A stretch of 48,589 nt of DNA from Pseudomonadota bacterium (GCA_025352885.1 JANXRZ010000052.1:1-48589), one strand, 5' to 3'. Shown: positions 10,616 to 20,027, counted from the stretch's first letter. The notes: a model not told the origin generated them from the sequence alone. Translations and numbers: made by a program.

Positions 10616-10987
10616 ATGGAACCGCTAATGATCATGAAAACGGCGAGCGTGTTGCTGGCCTTGTCGGCGATCGGGGGGCTCGTAATGGCGGTCATCGCAT
10701 TTAGGGGAGGCCTTCCTCCCACCGCGCTAGCGATGGGACACGGGTTCCTCGCAGGCGCGGCCGTCACGCTGTTGCTCTATGCGTATTTCACTGTGGGCTT
10801 GCCGACACTCGCCGGTTGGGCGCTGCTGCTGTTTCTCGTTGCAGCGGCCGGCGGCGCTTTCCTGAACCTCAATTTCCATTGGAAAAAGGTGCCGTTGCCC
10901 AAGGGCATCATCGGTCTGCATGCGGTGCTTGCGGTGCTTGGTTTTGGACTGCTGCTCGTTGCCGCATGGGGCGGCACCCGCGCATAA
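10616..10987 (+). CDS. Small four-helix membrane protein, unknown function
   Basis: 123 residues from the ATG at 10616, chosen because TGGAGG lies just upstream. An earlier in-frame ATG at 10547 would add a polar Cys-containing segment. Four hydrophobic segments fill the protein (about residues 4-24, 36-58, 64-84 and 96-118). HG in the second and a central LNFHW add histidines near the membrane. I do not recognise the family with certainty. It sits between a cupredoxin and a CDGSH iron-sulphur protein, so an electron-transfer or metal-related role is a reasonable guess. Confidence 0.65.
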   Translation: MEPLMIMKTASVLLALSAIGGLVMAVIAFRGGLPPTALAMGHGFLAGAAVTLLLYAYFTVGLPTLAGWALLLFLVAAAGGAFLNLNFHWKKVPLPKGIIGLHAVLAVLGFGLLLVAAWGGTRA

Positions 10988-11014
10988 ATCGCTTCACCGC
11001 AGAAAGGAATCTAC

Positions 11015-11236
11015 ATGGCACGCATCGTGAAGCGCACGGCCTTCGAGCCGACCAAGTACACCCTTGAGGGCAAGGACGTCTGGCTCTGCAAGTGCGGCCT
11101 GTCAAGGAAGCAGCCGCTCTGTGATGGATCGCACAAGCTTGCTGCGGGCGAAGAGGAAGGCAAGCTCTATTGGTATGACGATGCGGGAACACGTCATGAC
11201 GTGTCCGAAAACTATGCGGGCATTCGGTCCTTCTAA
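11015..11236 (+). CDS. CDGSH-type iron-sulphur protein
   Basis: 73 residues, one CDGSH zinc-finger-like domain. The 2Fe-2S ligands are C25, C27 (WLCKCGLS), C36 and H40 (PLCDGSH), the 3Cys-1His set of mitoNEET-type proteins. The protein has no signal peptide, so it is cytosolic and probably a redox-active or cluster-transfer protein. AGAAAGGAA lies upstream of the ATG. It follows the four-helix membrane protein by 27 bp and precedes the dehydrogenase lipoprotein by 31 bp, all on one strand. Confidence 0.9.
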   Translation: MARIVKRTAFEPTKYTLEGKDVWLCKCGLSRKQPLCDGSHKLAAGEEEGKLYWYDDAGTRHDVSENYAGIRSF

Positions 11237-11267
11237 GGTGCCTTGCACCCTGGCAAGGAGCATCCCG

Positions 11268-12572
11268 ATGGGACGGCGGTGCGCGCTGCTCATCGCGTGC
11301 ATTTCGCTCGCCGCATGCGAATCGGCCACCTTGCCCTTGCGCGCCGGGACTGGCGAGCAACCGACGTTGCCGCCGCCGAAATCCAGCCTGATCCCCACCG
11401 TTCATATTGCGCCCGCAAAGGGATGGCCGCAGGGCGCCAAGCCGGTCGCCGCACAGGGATTGGCTGTGAACGCGTTCGCTACTGGCTTGGACCACCCCCG
11501 CTGGCTATACGTCCTGCCCAACGGCGACGTGCTGGTCGCGGAGTCGAACGCCCCACCGAAGCCTGACGACGGCAAAAGCATCAAAGGCTGGTTCATGAAG
11601 AGGATCATGAAGCGGGCAGGCGCCGGTACGCCGAGCGCAAACAGGATCTCGTTGCTTCGCGATGCGGATGGTGATGGAACCGCCGAGACTCGAAGCGTCT
11701 TCCTCACCGACCTCAATTCGCCCTTCGGCATGGCGCTCATAGGACGCGATCTTTACGTCGCCAACACCGACGCGATCGTGCGGTTTCCTTATGAGCCAGG
11801 AGCAACGCGAATCGATGCACCGGGCACAAAGGTGGCGGACCTCCCCGCCGGGACGATCAACCATCATTGGACGAAGAACATCGTTGCCAGCCGGGATGGC
11901 GCGCGCCTTTACGCGACCGTCGGCTCGAACAGCAATATCGCGGAAAGAGGCATGGACAATGAAGTTAACCGCGCAGCCATTCTCGAGATCGAGCTTGCCA
12001 CCGGGCGAACGCAGCCCTATGCAACCGGCCTTCGCAATCCCAACGGCATGGCCTGGCAACCCCAATCGGGTGCGCTGTGGACAGTGGTAAACGAACGTGA
12101 TGAGCTGGGCAGCGACCTGGTCCCGGACTATCTGACCCAGGTGAAGCAGGGAGGGTTCTATGGCTGGCCTTACAGCTATTACGGGCAGCATGTGGACGCT
12201 CGTCCGAGCCCGCAACGCCCGGATCTCGTGGCAGAGGCGATCAAGCCCGACTACGCGCTTGGAGCGCACGTCGCGGCGCTGGGCTTGGCTTTTTACGAGG
12301 GCAAACTATTGCCCAGCCGCTTTACGAATGGGGCATTCATCGGCGAGCATGGGTCCTGGAACCGTCGTCCGAGAAGCGGCTATAAAGTTGTATTCGTCCC
12401 GTTCACGGCAGGCAGGCCATCAGGGGAACCCGAAGACGTGCTTTCCGGATTTCTCGATGCCGAGGGAAATGCACTGGGCCGGCCGGTAGGCGTCGCCGTC
12501 GATTCCCGCGGGGCCGTACTGGTAGCGGATGACGTCGGCAACGTCGTCTGGCGGATATCGCCCGTACGCTGA
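11268..12572 (+). CDS. PQQ-type sugar dehydrogenase-like beta-propeller lipoprotein
   Basis: 434 residues. The ATG at 11268 follows AAGGAG, and the protein then starts with a lipoprotein signal ([10 protein letters not shown]). The longer open frame upstream overlaps the CDGSH gene in another frame and is not used. The rest is a beta-propeller of the sorbosone/glucose dehydrogenase family: [69 protein letters not shown] and GEHGSWNR. Family members oxidise aldoses or sorbosone with PQQ in the periplasm. No pqq biosynthesis genes are in the window, so the cofactor source and substrate are unknown. The nearby cupredoxin is a possible electron acceptor. Confidence 0.85.
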   Translation: MGRRCALLIACISLAACESATLPLRAGTGEQPTLPPPKSSLIPTVHIAPAKGWPQGAKPVAAQGLAVNAFATGLDHPRWLYVLPNGDVLVAESNAPPKPDDGKSIKGWFMKRIMKRAGAGTPSANRISLLRDADGDGTAETRSVFLTDLNSPFGMALIGRDLYVANTDAIVRFPYEPGATRIDAPGTKVADLPAGTINHHWTKNIVASRDGARLYATVGSNSNIAERGMDNEVNRAAILEIELATGRTQPYATGLRNPNGMAWQPQSGALWTVVNERDELGSDLVPDYLTQVKQGGFYGWPYSYYGQHVDARPSPQRPDLVAEAIKPDYALGAHVAALGLAFYEGKLLPSRFTNGAFIGEHGSWNRRPRSGYKVVFVPFTAGRPSGEPEDVLSGFLDAEGNALGRPVGVAVDSRGAVLVADDVGNVVWRISPVR

Positions 12573-12640
12573 CTATTTGCCTCGTAAATCCCGCCTTCGA
12601 AGCTAAAATTGCAGCTCCTGGCTAAAACGGAGAACCGCAA

Positions 12641-14008
12641 ATGGCACTCGATCGACGGGAATTCCTGCAGGCGGCCGCAGCCGCGGCAGGCGCGGCTTTG
12701 GTCGAGAGCGTTGCATACGCGCAATCGGGACGGCCGCCGAGCGTTCTGCGGGAAGACCGCGTGTTCATCACGAACGAGGATTCCAACACGCTGAGCGTCA
12801 TCGATCCGTCGAGCAATACGGTCGATACAAGCATCAACCTCACGAGTTTCGATGAGGATCCCAGGCCGCCCTTCCGGTTCGTGACCGCGGGCGTGTCCCC
12901 TGCGCATGCGGCGATGATCCACAAGCCCCTTTACCACGGCTGCATCGATGCGCATGGTGCAGTGCCTTCGCCCGACGGCCGCATACTTGCGACCAGCGGC
13001 CGCGGTTCGAGCAACGTCTACCTCATCGACGCAGTTGAAAAACGTGTCATCGGTAATCTGGCCAATCCTTTCGCAAGCCAATCGACGAATTCGGAACGGC
13101 TTTCTTCGGGGATCCTGGTCGGCCGGGAGCCGCATGAGCCGACCTTCACGCGCAATGGCAAGGAACTCTGGGTCACCTTGCGGGGTGAAGACAGGATTGC
13201 AATCCTCGACGTCGAACGGGCGCGGCGACAGGCGGGCGGCACGGAAGCCGGCGCCATTCTGCGATTCGTGCCGACCATCAATGGGCCGGCGCAGGTCTGG
13301 TTCAGCGCAGATGGCATGCTTGCCTTCGTGGCGAGCCAGAAGGTGCCGCGCGTAGACGTGCTCCGCGTCAATCCGGATGCGAACGGGATGTCGAGGCCCG
13401 AGCGTCTCACGACACTCGATGTGACCGGCGAAGACAAGCCGGGCTTCACACCTTTCCTCAAGACTTCGCCTGACGGAAGGGAGGTCTGGTTTTCTCACAA
13501 GCTTGCCGATGCCGTTTCCTGCCGTTCGACGGCCGAGCCGTTTGCAAAATTGGACTTGGTCCCACTCGGTCCGCAAGCGCGGCCCAATCACGTCGAGTTC
13601 GTCGAAAACGCCAAGGGACGGGTGGTCTACGCAAGCCTTGCGAGGGTCGACGACAATGGATCCGGCGGCACGGCATCGAGCCAGATTTCCATCATCGATC
13701 GGTCTGTACAGGGCGGCCAACGCAAGGTGGTCGGAACTTTCTTCTCTCACGGACGAGAAGCCCATGGCCTGTGGACGAACCCGGCGCACGACTTGTTATA
13801 CGTCGCCCATGAGCAGGATGAATTGCCAGGAACAGGTAACGCAGGCCAGACGGTCTGCAGCGCGTTCGACGTTTCGGACCCTTTCAATCCGAAGTTCGTC
13901 GCACAGATCCCGCTTGGGACACTGAAATTACCCTCCGGAGAATTGCGCAACAAGAAAAGCATCAACCTGGTCTACGTCCGGCCGGGTTTCCGCGGCCAGA
14001 CCGCGTGA
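12641..14008 (+). CDS. Tat-exported YncE-like beta-propeller protein
   Basis: 455 residues. The N-terminus DRREFLQAAAAAAGAALV is a twin-arginine signal, so the protein is exported folded. The body has repeated propeller blades: VFITNEDSNTLSVIDPSSNTV, HGAVPSPDGRILATSGRG, EPTFTRNGKELWVTLRGED, ADGMLAFVASQ and HGLWTNPAHDLLYVAHEQDE. These resemble YncE/surface-layer-type six- or seven-bladed propellers; no catalytic motif is obvious. Export by Tat suggests either a cofactor or binding to a partner before transport. The stop overlaps the GTG start of the DUF305 gene by 4 bp, a strong sign of coupled translation. Confidence 0.8.
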   Translation: MALDRREFLQAAAAAAGAALVESVAYAQSGRPPSVLREDRVFITNEDSNTLSVIDPSSNTVDTSINLTSFDEDPRPPFRFVTAGVSPAHAAMIHKPLYHGCIDAHGAVPSPDGRILATSGRGSSNVYLIDAVEKRVIGNLANPFASQSTNSERLSSGILVGREPHEPTFTRNGKELWVTLRGEDRIAILDVERARRQAGGTEAGAILRFVPTINGPAQVWFSADGMLAFVASQKVPRVDVLRVNPDANGMSRPERLTTLDVTGEDKPGFTPFLKTSPDGREVWFSHKLADAVSCRSTAEPFAKLDLVPLGPQARPNHVEFVENAKGRVVYASLARVDDNGSGGTASSQISIIDRSVQGGQRKVVGTFFSHGREAHGLWTNPAHDLLYVAHEQDELPGTGNAGQTVCSAFDVSDPFNPKFVAQIPLGTLKLPSGELRNKKSINLVYVRPGFRGQTA

Positions 14009-14373
14009 CCGATCGCGGCGTTCACGCCGGGCATGCAATGCCTGCGTCATCCGCATCGGCGTTTGCCAAAGAGATGGATTTGGGCATGCGCAAGATGATG
14101 GAAGACATGCACAGACCCGGCTACTCGGGCGATGCTGACGTAGACTTTCTCGCGATGATGATTCCCCACCATGCCGGGGCGGTCGAAATGGCCAGGTTGG
14201 TCCTCATTCACGGGCGCGACGCTGCTACTCGCCGGCTGGCCGAGGAGATCATTGCCGGGCAGACGGCGGAGATCGAGGCGATGCAGCGCCGGCTGGCAAT
14301 GCTACGCAAGGGAGGCCGATCCGCGGAGGAGGATTACCCCGCGCTCGGCGGAACGCGGGGCCCTGCGAAGTAA
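14005..14373 (+). CDS. DUF305 family protein without an evident signal peptide
   Basis: 122 residues from a GTG at 14005 that overlaps the upstream stop (GTGA). The DUF305 signature DVDFLAMMIPHHAGAVEMA is present, with a preceding helix rich in Met (KEMDLGMRKMMEDMH). The family is a helical, ferritin-like domain often linked to copper or other metals and usually exported. Here no hydrophobic leader is visible, which is unusual. Either the protein is cytosolic or it leaves with the Tat-exported propeller translated just before it. The C-terminal 25 residues are charged and unconserved. Confidence 0.82.
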   Translation: MTDRGVHAGHAMPASSASAFAKEMDLGMRKMMEDMHRPGYSGDADVDFLAMMIPHHAGAVEMARLVLIHGRDAATRRLAEEIIAGQTAEIEAMQRRLAMLRKGGRSAEEDYPALGGTRGPAK

Positions 14374-14584
14374 GGGTTCTCAGCCCGTTCCGCATTGCTG
14401 CCATTTTTCTGGTTGGGCCCGCGCCCAGAGCCAGTCTTCAGGCAGATTGCTGCCATCGCGACACTGAAATTACGTCCTAACCTGGTGCGCTCTCTGTCAT
14501 GCAGTTGCATCCCGCGAGCGCAGCAATGGTCGCTGCCAAAAGTAAGTTTGAAGGCTTCATTAAATCGTCTCCACCACGCGGAGG

Positions 14585-14869
14585 TCAGGCACCCTCGCAA
14601 TCAGGCAGTCCCAGCAAGGTGGCCGGGACGTCCGGGTCGAACGGGGCTTTGAGATATTGCGTTCCCTTGTGGACGGCCACCACGAGGTTGGGCGTAAAGC
14701 CGTTCACGTTTACGTAATACGTTTCGGTCCCGTGCTGGATCTGTTCTATGGCGGCCGCAACGGTGCACGTCCAAGCCGTGCCATCCCGTCGGGTCCCCCC
14801 GACGGACATGATCTTCGTATACGGGTCGAGCCCGCTCCCCTTCAAAGTACAGCGCACCAATAGAGCCAC
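14585..14869 (-). CDS. DUF3892 family small protein
   Basis: 94 residues. The C-terminal half matches the DUF3892 pattern: AAAIEQIQHGTETYYV, then VVVAVHKGTQYLKAPFD, then LLGLPDC. The ATG at 14869 gives a natural domain start (VRCTLKG...). An overlapping 14601-15014 frame has no motif and is rejected. The function of this small cytosolic domain is unknown. It is a single minus-strand gene between the DUF305 and lapG genes. The 211 bp between it and the DUF305 gene hold nothing I can identify. Confidence 0.75.
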   Translation of the reverse strand: MALLVRCTLKGSGLDPYTKIMSVGGTRRDGTAWTCTVAAAIEQIQHGTETYYVNVNGFTPNLVVAVHKGTQYLKAPFDPDVPATLLGLPDCEGA

Positions 14870-14941
14870 TTTCGGTCCCTTTTTTTATGGGCGCATTGTC
14901 CTCCCGGCGCGGGCGACGGTCTGTCCGGATTTTTCCTACAG

Positions 14942-15730
14942 ATGCTCTTAAACTGCCTTTCAATTTGCAGGCGGGGGCCGTATCCTCATTTGCTGAAAAA
15001 CCAGAGCGCCGCATCGGCGCCGGGGTCTGCGATCAAAAAATTCGCATCCATTACAGCGGGCGTCCTGCTCCTCTCCATCGGCATGACCATGGGCGGAGCC
15101 GCCGGCAGGCCGGATTTAGGGTTCACGAGCCAGGTCACTCCCGGGCTGACTGCTGCCTATACGCGGCTCTTCGGGGTAAAAGTCCCCGAGCGGCTGGGCG
15201 GCTGGTCTGCCTTAGCCAAGGTCGAAAAGGCCGCGCCGCGCATCCAGCGCCTGCTCACGCCGAACAGCACTGACCTCGATGCGCTGCAGGTCGTGAATGC
15301 CTTTTTCAATCGCGTGGCGTACGTCTCCGATGCAGTCCACTGGTCCGCCGAGGACTATTGGGCCACGCCCGCCGAGATGGTGAGCAGCAACGGCGCCGAC
15401 TGCGAGGACTACTCGATCGCCAAGTACTTCCTGCTGAAGGAGGCGGGGGTGCCGGTCGAGCGCCTGCGCATCACGTATGTGAAAGCCGTCAAGCTCAACC
15501 AGGCCCACATGGTGCTCGCCTACTATGCCGCCCCGGGCGCAGAGCCCCTGATCCTAGACAACCTCGAAGACCGCGTAAGCCTTGCGTCCGACCGCCCGGA
15601 TCTCGTGCCGGTGTACAGCTTCAACGATGACGACGTGGTGCTCGTTCGCGATGCGCGGAAGGCGAGCGCGCTGCAGATCCGGGCCTGGCGGGACCTGCTC
15701 GTGAAGCTCGAAGCGGAGACGCGACTGTGA
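14942..15730 (+). CDS. lapG: LapG-type periplasmic transglutaminase-like cysteine protease
   Basis: 262 residues from the ATG at 14942. A TTG at 14990 would give a cleaner signal peptide (LKNQ..., then IKKFASITAGVLLLSIG), so the start is uncertain. The papain-like triad of the bacterial transglutaminase-like family is complete: C154 (GADCEDYS), H189 (QAHMVLAYY) and D206 (LILDN), with spacing like Pseudomonas LapG. In that system LapG cuts the N-terminus of a large LapA-type adhesin and releases biofilm cells. The stop overlaps the lapD start by 4 bp (GTGA), the usual lapG-lapD arrangement. No adhesin or type I secretion genes are in this window. Confidence 0.92.
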   Translation: MLLNCLSICRRGPYPHLLKNQSAASAPGSAIKKFASITAGVLLLSIGMTMGGAAGRPDLGFTSQVTPGLTAAYTRLFGVKVPERLGGWSALAKVEKAAPRIQRLLTPNSTDLDALQVVNAFFNRVAYVSDAVHWSAEDYWATPAEMVSSNGADCEDYSIAKYFLLKEAGVPVERLRITYVKAVKLNQAHMVLAYYAAPGAEPLILDNLEDRVSLASDRPDLVPVYSFNDDDVVLVRDARKASALQIRAWRDLLVKLEAETRL

Positions 15731-17676
15731 CGCTTGGCCGCCAGCTCTTCATTGGCCTGATGATCGTCTTCGCCCTGCTCGTGGCCGGGATCGAAACCAT
15801 CTTCGTCGCGAATGCACGGCGCTACCTTCAGCAGCAACTCGATGCGCACGCGCAAGAGACCGCCACCTCGCTTGCGTTGTCGCTCGGCCTTGGCATGACG
15901 TCGCCGGACGCAGCGCTTGCCGAGACGTTCATCAATCCGGTATTCGACCGAGGGCATTTCGCCTCCATCCGCCTGATCGGCGTCGATGGCCGTCCGATCG
16001 TGGACCGGCGGCTTGGCGAAGTGGCCGACGAGATGCCGGCAGTTTTCAGGCGGGTGCTTGCCTTCGACGCGCCCACAGGCGAAGCGCTCGTGAGCTCGGG
16101 CTGGCGCCAGCTGGGGCGCGTGCTGGTGGTCGTCCATCCCCGGTTTGCCTATGGCCAACTCTGGCACACGACGCTCGAGACGCTTGCCTGGCTGCTTGTA
16201 TTGTTCGCGCTTGCCCTGCTCGCGCTCCGCCGCTTCCTGAAAGGCATCCTCAAGCCGCTCGAAGCGATCGAGCAGGCCGCTTTGGCGATCGGCCGCAGGG
16301 AGTTCGGGACCGTGGAGGTGAAGGCCGGAAGTCGCGAGCTGCAGCGCGTCGGCCACGCGATGAACGATCTCTCGGTGAAGCTCCGCGATTCCATCGCTGA
16401 GGAGTCGGCGCGCGCAGACCGCCTCCACCACCAGGCGTTCGAGGACCCGCTCACCAGCCTGTTGAACCGCCGCGGCCTGGAGCAGCAGGCGCAGGGACTC
16501 CTTTCGCAGGACAGCGAAATGTCTTCCGGCGCGCTTGCGCTGGTGAGCATGGTCGGGCTGGAAGAGGTCAACCTCACCCTCGGCACTACAAAGGGCGATG
16601 AACTTATCCAGCAACTGGGTGAGGTCGTGGCGGCGCCCGTAGAAGGCGACAGTCCAGTGGCCGGGCGCTGGCACGGAGCGTCCTTCGCAGTCCTGCTGCC
16701 CAACCGCGGTTTCGAATCGGTGCGGGATTGGGGCACGGCGGTGTGCAGCCGCTTTACGGCACTCATGCGGGAGCAATCCATCCCGGCCGATATCCGGGTG
16801 GCTGCCGGGCTGGTCCACTTCGACGCGCAACTCCCCGCCTGGTCCGAGCTGGAGCGACAGGCCGGGCAGGCGCTTTCCGAGGCGATGCAAAGTGCGGAGG
16901 GCGGCTCCGTGGCCCGGCACATGACCGTGGGCAGCGCGGATGCGCGCACCGCGGACGAATGGCGGGAGCGCCTGGAACAGGCGCTCGCCACTGAAGGCAT
17001 CGTGCTCTACGCGCAGAAAGTCTTCACGGTGCCGGGCAATGAAGTGCTGCATGCCGAGATCATGTCCAGGCTGCTCGAGCCGGATGGGCGCGCCGTGGCC
17101 GCCGTGGCCTTCGTGCCGGCAGCGAGCCGCCACCACCTGCTGCCGCTGATCGATCGTGCTTTGCTCGATCAACTCTGGCGCGTCCTTGAGAAACCTGGCG
17201 CGTTGCCTCAAAGCGTGGCGGTGAACATTTCGGCGCAGAGCCTGGAGCAACCCGAATTCAGGCAGTCGCTCAAGACCCGGCTGCTGCGCTCGCCGGCACT
17301 CGCCCGCCGGGTCGTTTTCGAATTGAGCGGATACGCCGTCGTCCACAATACGGACCTCGCAGCCTCGTTTGCGGAGGAAGTGCGCGCAGTAGGCGCGCGG
17401 TTTGCGATCGACGGCTTCGAACTCTCGGGCGCCTCGCTGCGGGTGGCGCACCGCCTGCTGCCGGAATACGTGAAGCTCGCCGAAAGCTATGCGCGCAACA
17501 TCGCCAACGATGCGGACCTTCGGTTCCTGGTCGAGTCGCTAGTGAGGATCGTCCGGCCGCTCGAAATCAAGCTCATCGCAAGCAACGTCGAGGATCCGGC
17601 CATCCTCCAACAGCTCGCCGCGCTTAGATTCGACGGCGTGCAGGGCTATGCGAGCGACCGGCCGTCGCCGATCTGA
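15727..17676 (+). CDS. lapD: LapD-type c-di-GMP receptor
   Basis: 649 residues from a GTG. Order: membrane segment 1 (about 8-28), periplasmic LapD/MoxY domain (about 30-150), membrane segment 2 (about 152-170), HAMP linker (about 171-222), degenerate GGDEF (about 240-370), degenerate EAL (about 410-645). The GGDEF signature reads RWHGASF (314-320) and the EAL position reads AEIM, so neither synthesis nor hydrolysis of c-di-GMP is expected; binding through the EAL domain is. W126 (SGWRQLG) lies where Pseudomonas LapD has its LapG-contacting tryptophan. In the known system c-di-GMP-bound LapD holds LapG inactive. The pairing with lapG supports the call. Confidence 0.93.
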   Translation: MTLGRQLFIGLMIVFALLVAGIETIFVANARRYLQQQLDAHAQETATSLALSLGLGMTSPDAALAETFINPVFDRGHFASIRLIGVDGRPIVDRRLGEVADEMPAVFRRVLAFDAPTGEALVSSGWRQLGRVLVVVHPRFAYGQLWHTTLETLAWLLVLFALALLALRRFLKGILKPLEAIEQAALAIGRREFGTVEVKAGSRELQRVGHAMNDLSVKLRDSIAEESARADRLHHQAFEDPLTSLLNRRGLEQQAQGLLSQDSEMSSGALALVSMVGLEEVNLTLGTTKGDELIQQLGEVVAAPVEGDSPVAGRWHGASFAVLLPNRGFESVRDWGTAVCSRFTALMREQSIPADIRVAAGLVHFDAQLPAWSELERQAGQALSEAMQSAEGGSVARHMTVGSADARTADEWRERLEQALATEGIVLYAQKVFTVPGNEVLHAEIMSRLLEPDGRAVAAVAFVPAASRHHLLPLIDRALLDQLWRVLEKPGALPQSVAVNISAQSLEQPEFRQSLKTRLLRSPALARRVVFELSGYAVVHNTDLAASFAEEVRAVGARFAIDGFELSGASLRVAHRLLPEYVKLAESYARNIANDADLRFLVESLVRIVRPLEIKLIASNVEDPAILQQLAALRFDGVQGYASDRPSPI

Positions 17677-17682
17677 ACTCGC

Positions 17683-18720
17683 CTAGAGTGCCAACTCGGC
17701 CAGCACCCGGAGCGCCTCCGGCTGCTTGGTCCCGATGAGCAGCGTGCGAATGGGCGACGCCTTCCAGGCTTCCAGCCGGTCGCGGATGCGCGCCTTGTCG
17801 CCGACCAGCGCAATGTCGTCGACGAGCCTATCCGGCACCGCCGCTTCGGCTTCAGCTTTCTTGCCGGCGAGAAACAGGTCCTGGATCTTGACGGCCTCGG
17901 CCTCGTACCCGAGGCGCTTGGCGTAGTCGTTGTAGAAATTCTTGCCGCGCGCGCCCATGCCGCCGATGTAGAGCGCGAGGTTCTCTTTGATCGGCTTGCG
18001 GCATTTGTCCAGGTCGTCGCCGACCACGCAGGTCACAAACGGCGCGACGTCGAATTCCTTGAGGCTTTTCCCGCCGCCGGCTTTCGCGAAGCCTTTCTCG
18101 AGATGCGGCGCGAGCAGGTCGAAGCGCTCGGGGTTCATCCAGACCGGGATCAGCCCGTCGGCCACTTCGGCGCTGCATTCGATGCCCGCCGGGCCGATCG
18201 AGGCCGTGTAGATCTCCATGTCCTTGCGAGCATGGAGGATGCTCTTGAGCGGCTTTCCGAGTCCGGTTGCGCCCGGACCGCGATATGGCACTTCGTAGAT
18301 CTCGCCCTTGAATTCGACCGGCGCCTCGCGCGCGAGGATCCGCCGAATGATCTCCACGTATTCGCGCGTGCGCGTGAGCGGCTTGCCGTACGGCACGCCA
18401 TACCAGCCTTCCACGACCTGCGGACCCGAGGGCCCCAGGCCGAGGATGAAGCGGCCGCCTGAAAGCGCATCGATCGTCATCGCCGCCATCGCCGTGGCTG
18501 CCGGCGTTCGCGCGGGCATCTGGATGATTGCCGTGCCCAAGCGGATCTTCGTGGTGAACGCAGCGATGTACGCGAGCGGCGTGACCGCATCCGAACCGTA
18601 GGCCTCCGCGGTCCAGACCGAGTAGAACCCGAGGCGCTCGGCCTCGAGGATCAGTTCGCGGTCGATCGCCATCGTTCCGCGGGAGTAGCCGGAGGTCAGG
18701 CCGAGGCGCAGCGTGGGCAT
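17683..18720 (-). CDS. LLM-class (luciferase-like) flavin/F420-dependent oxidoreductase
   Basis: 345 residues, a TIM-barrel luciferase-like monooxygenase family protein. Visible blocks: [81 protein letters not shown] and a C-terminal RIRDRLEAW. This pattern is closest to the subgroup usually annotated as F420-dependent, but FMN is possible and the sequence alone does not decide. AAGGAA precedes the ATG. The gene ends 6 bp from the convergent lapD and lies 47 bp downstream of the DadA-like gene on the same strand. The substrate is unknown. Confidence 0.85.
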   Translation of the reverse strand: MPTLRLGLTSGYSRGTMAIDRELILEAERLGFYSVWTAEAYGSDAVTPLAYIAAFTTKIRLGTAIIQMPARTPAATAMAAMTIDALSGGRFILGLGPSGPQVVEGWYGVPYGKPLTRTREYVEIIRRILAREAPVEFKGEIYEVPYRGPGATGLGKPLKSILHARKDMEIYTASIGPAGIECSAEVADGLIPVWMNPERFDLLAPHLEKGFAKAGGGKSLKEFDVAPFVTCVVGDDLDKCRKPIKENLALYIGGMGARGKNFYNDYAKRLGYEAEAVKIQDLFLAGKKAEAEAAVPDRLVDDIALVGDKARIRDRLEAWKASPIRTLLIGTKQPEALRVLAELAL

Positions 18721-18767
18721 GGCTTTTCCTTCGATCTTCGGGTGGAGACGGGCCGAAGACTATACCT

Positions 18768-20027
18768 TCAGGCGTTCCCTGAAAACGCAAAGTCGACTTC
18801 CGGCGGCAGCCCGCTCACGATTCGCGCAATCGAAATGCCTGAGCCGCACGAATGCGTCCAACCGAGCGTCCCGTGGCCGGTGTTCAGGAACAGGTTCGGG
18901 ATTTTCGATTTGCCGATGACTGGCACGTTGGAAGGCGTAGCGGGGCGCAGGCCCGTCCAGAACTGCGCCTGCTCGGTGTCCCCTGCGCCCGGGAAGAGTT
19001 GCTCGACACGCCGCACGATCGCTTCGCAGCGCACACGGTTGAGGTCGCGGTCGTAGCCGTTGAGTTCCGCTGTGCCGGCAATGCGCAGTCGGTTGCCGAG
19101 CCGGGAGAACACCAGCTTGTATTCGTCATCCGTCAGTGACACGCGATGTGCCTTGGACTCGTCCTTGACCGGCAGCGTGACGGAGTACCCCTTGGCCGGA
19201 TAAATCGGCAGGCGGATGCCGAGCGGTGCCGCATAGAGCGGACTGAACGAGCCCATGCACAACACGTATGCGTCGCCGCGGATACGCTGGAAGCGGCCAT
19301 CCTTGTCCGTGGCCTCGACATGATCGAGCTTGCCGCCCGCCTCGCGCAATGCCGTGATGGTGTGGTTCATGAGGAACCGGACGCCGGCCTGCTCGCAAAG
19401 CTTGACGAGTTCGCGCGCGAAGAGATTCGCATCGCCCGACTCGTCTTCCGCCGTATAAGTGGCGCCGGACAGTTGCAGGCGAACGTGCGCAAGCGCCGGT
19501 TCGATGGCCACCGCTTCGTCTGCCGAGATCACGCGCCGGTCGCAGCCGAGCGCGCGCATCTGCTCGGCCGGCTTCTGCGCGGCCTCGAATTCGCGGGGAT
19601 TGGTATAGAAGTGCAGGATGCCCTGCGTGCGCTGGTCGTATTCGATGCCGGTTTCCTGGCGCAGGGCCTGCAGCATCTGGCGGCTGTAAGTGCCGAGCCG
19701 CACGATCTGCTCGATGTTATGGCGCGTGCGCTCGGGCGTGCACTCGCCCAGGAATTCGAGCACCCACATCCACTGCCGCAGGTCGGCGCGGATGCGGAAG
19801 AGAAGCGGCGCGTCTTCCCGTGCCAGCCACTTGAGGACCTTGAGCGGCGCGCTGGGATTGGCCCATGGTTCCGCATGGCTCACGGAGATCTGCCCGCCAT
19901 TGGCGAAGCTGGTTTCGGCGGCCGGCGAACCCTGGCGATCGATTACGGTGACTTCGTGGCCGAGACGGCTGAGGTAATACGCTGAGGACACGCCGAGCAG
20001 GCCGGATCCGAGGACGATTGCACGCAA
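18768..20027 (-). CDS. dadA: D-amino acid dehydrogenase, small subunit (DadA-like)
   Basis: 419 residues from a TTG at 20027, preferred over an ATG at 20054 because AAGGTG lies just upstream and the protein then begins directly with the FAD-binding strand (RAIVLGSGLLGVSSAYYLS, GxGxxG). Further DadA features are DRQGSPAAETSFANGGQISVSHAEPWA and the C-terminal NTGHGTLGWTHSCGSG. The enzyme oxidises D-amino acids to 2-oxo acids and ammonia, passing electrons to the respiratory chain. This fits the D-hydantoinase and D-carbamoylase genes 26 kb away, though the link is inferred. It is divergent from the Bug operon, with a 179-bp intergenic region. Confidence 0.9.
   Translation of the reverse strand: MRAIVLGSGLLGVSSAYYLSRLGHEVTVIDRQGSPAAETSFANGGQISVSHAEPWANPSAPLKVLKWLAREDAPLLFRIRADLRQWMWVLEFLGECTPERTRHNIEQIVRLGTYSRQMLQALRQETGIEYDQRTQGILHFYTNPREFEAAQKPAEQMRALGCDRRVISADEAVAIEPALAHVRLQLSGATYTAEDESGDANLFARELVKLCEQAGVRFLMNHTITALREAGGKLDHVEATDKDGRFQRIRGDAYVLCMGSFSPLYAAPLGIRLPIYPAKGYSVTLPVKDESKAHRVSLTDDEYKLVFSRLGNRLRIAGTAELNGYDRDLNRVRCEAIVRRVEQLFPGAGDTEQAQFWTGLRPATPSNVPVIGKSKIPNLFLNTGHGTLGWTHSCGSGISIARIVSGLPPEVDFAFSGNA

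Noticed and set aside
15523..17451. 642-codon minus-strand open frame opposite lapD
   Set aside because: Arg/His/Ala-rich shadow of a well supported LapD gene, with no recognisable domain.
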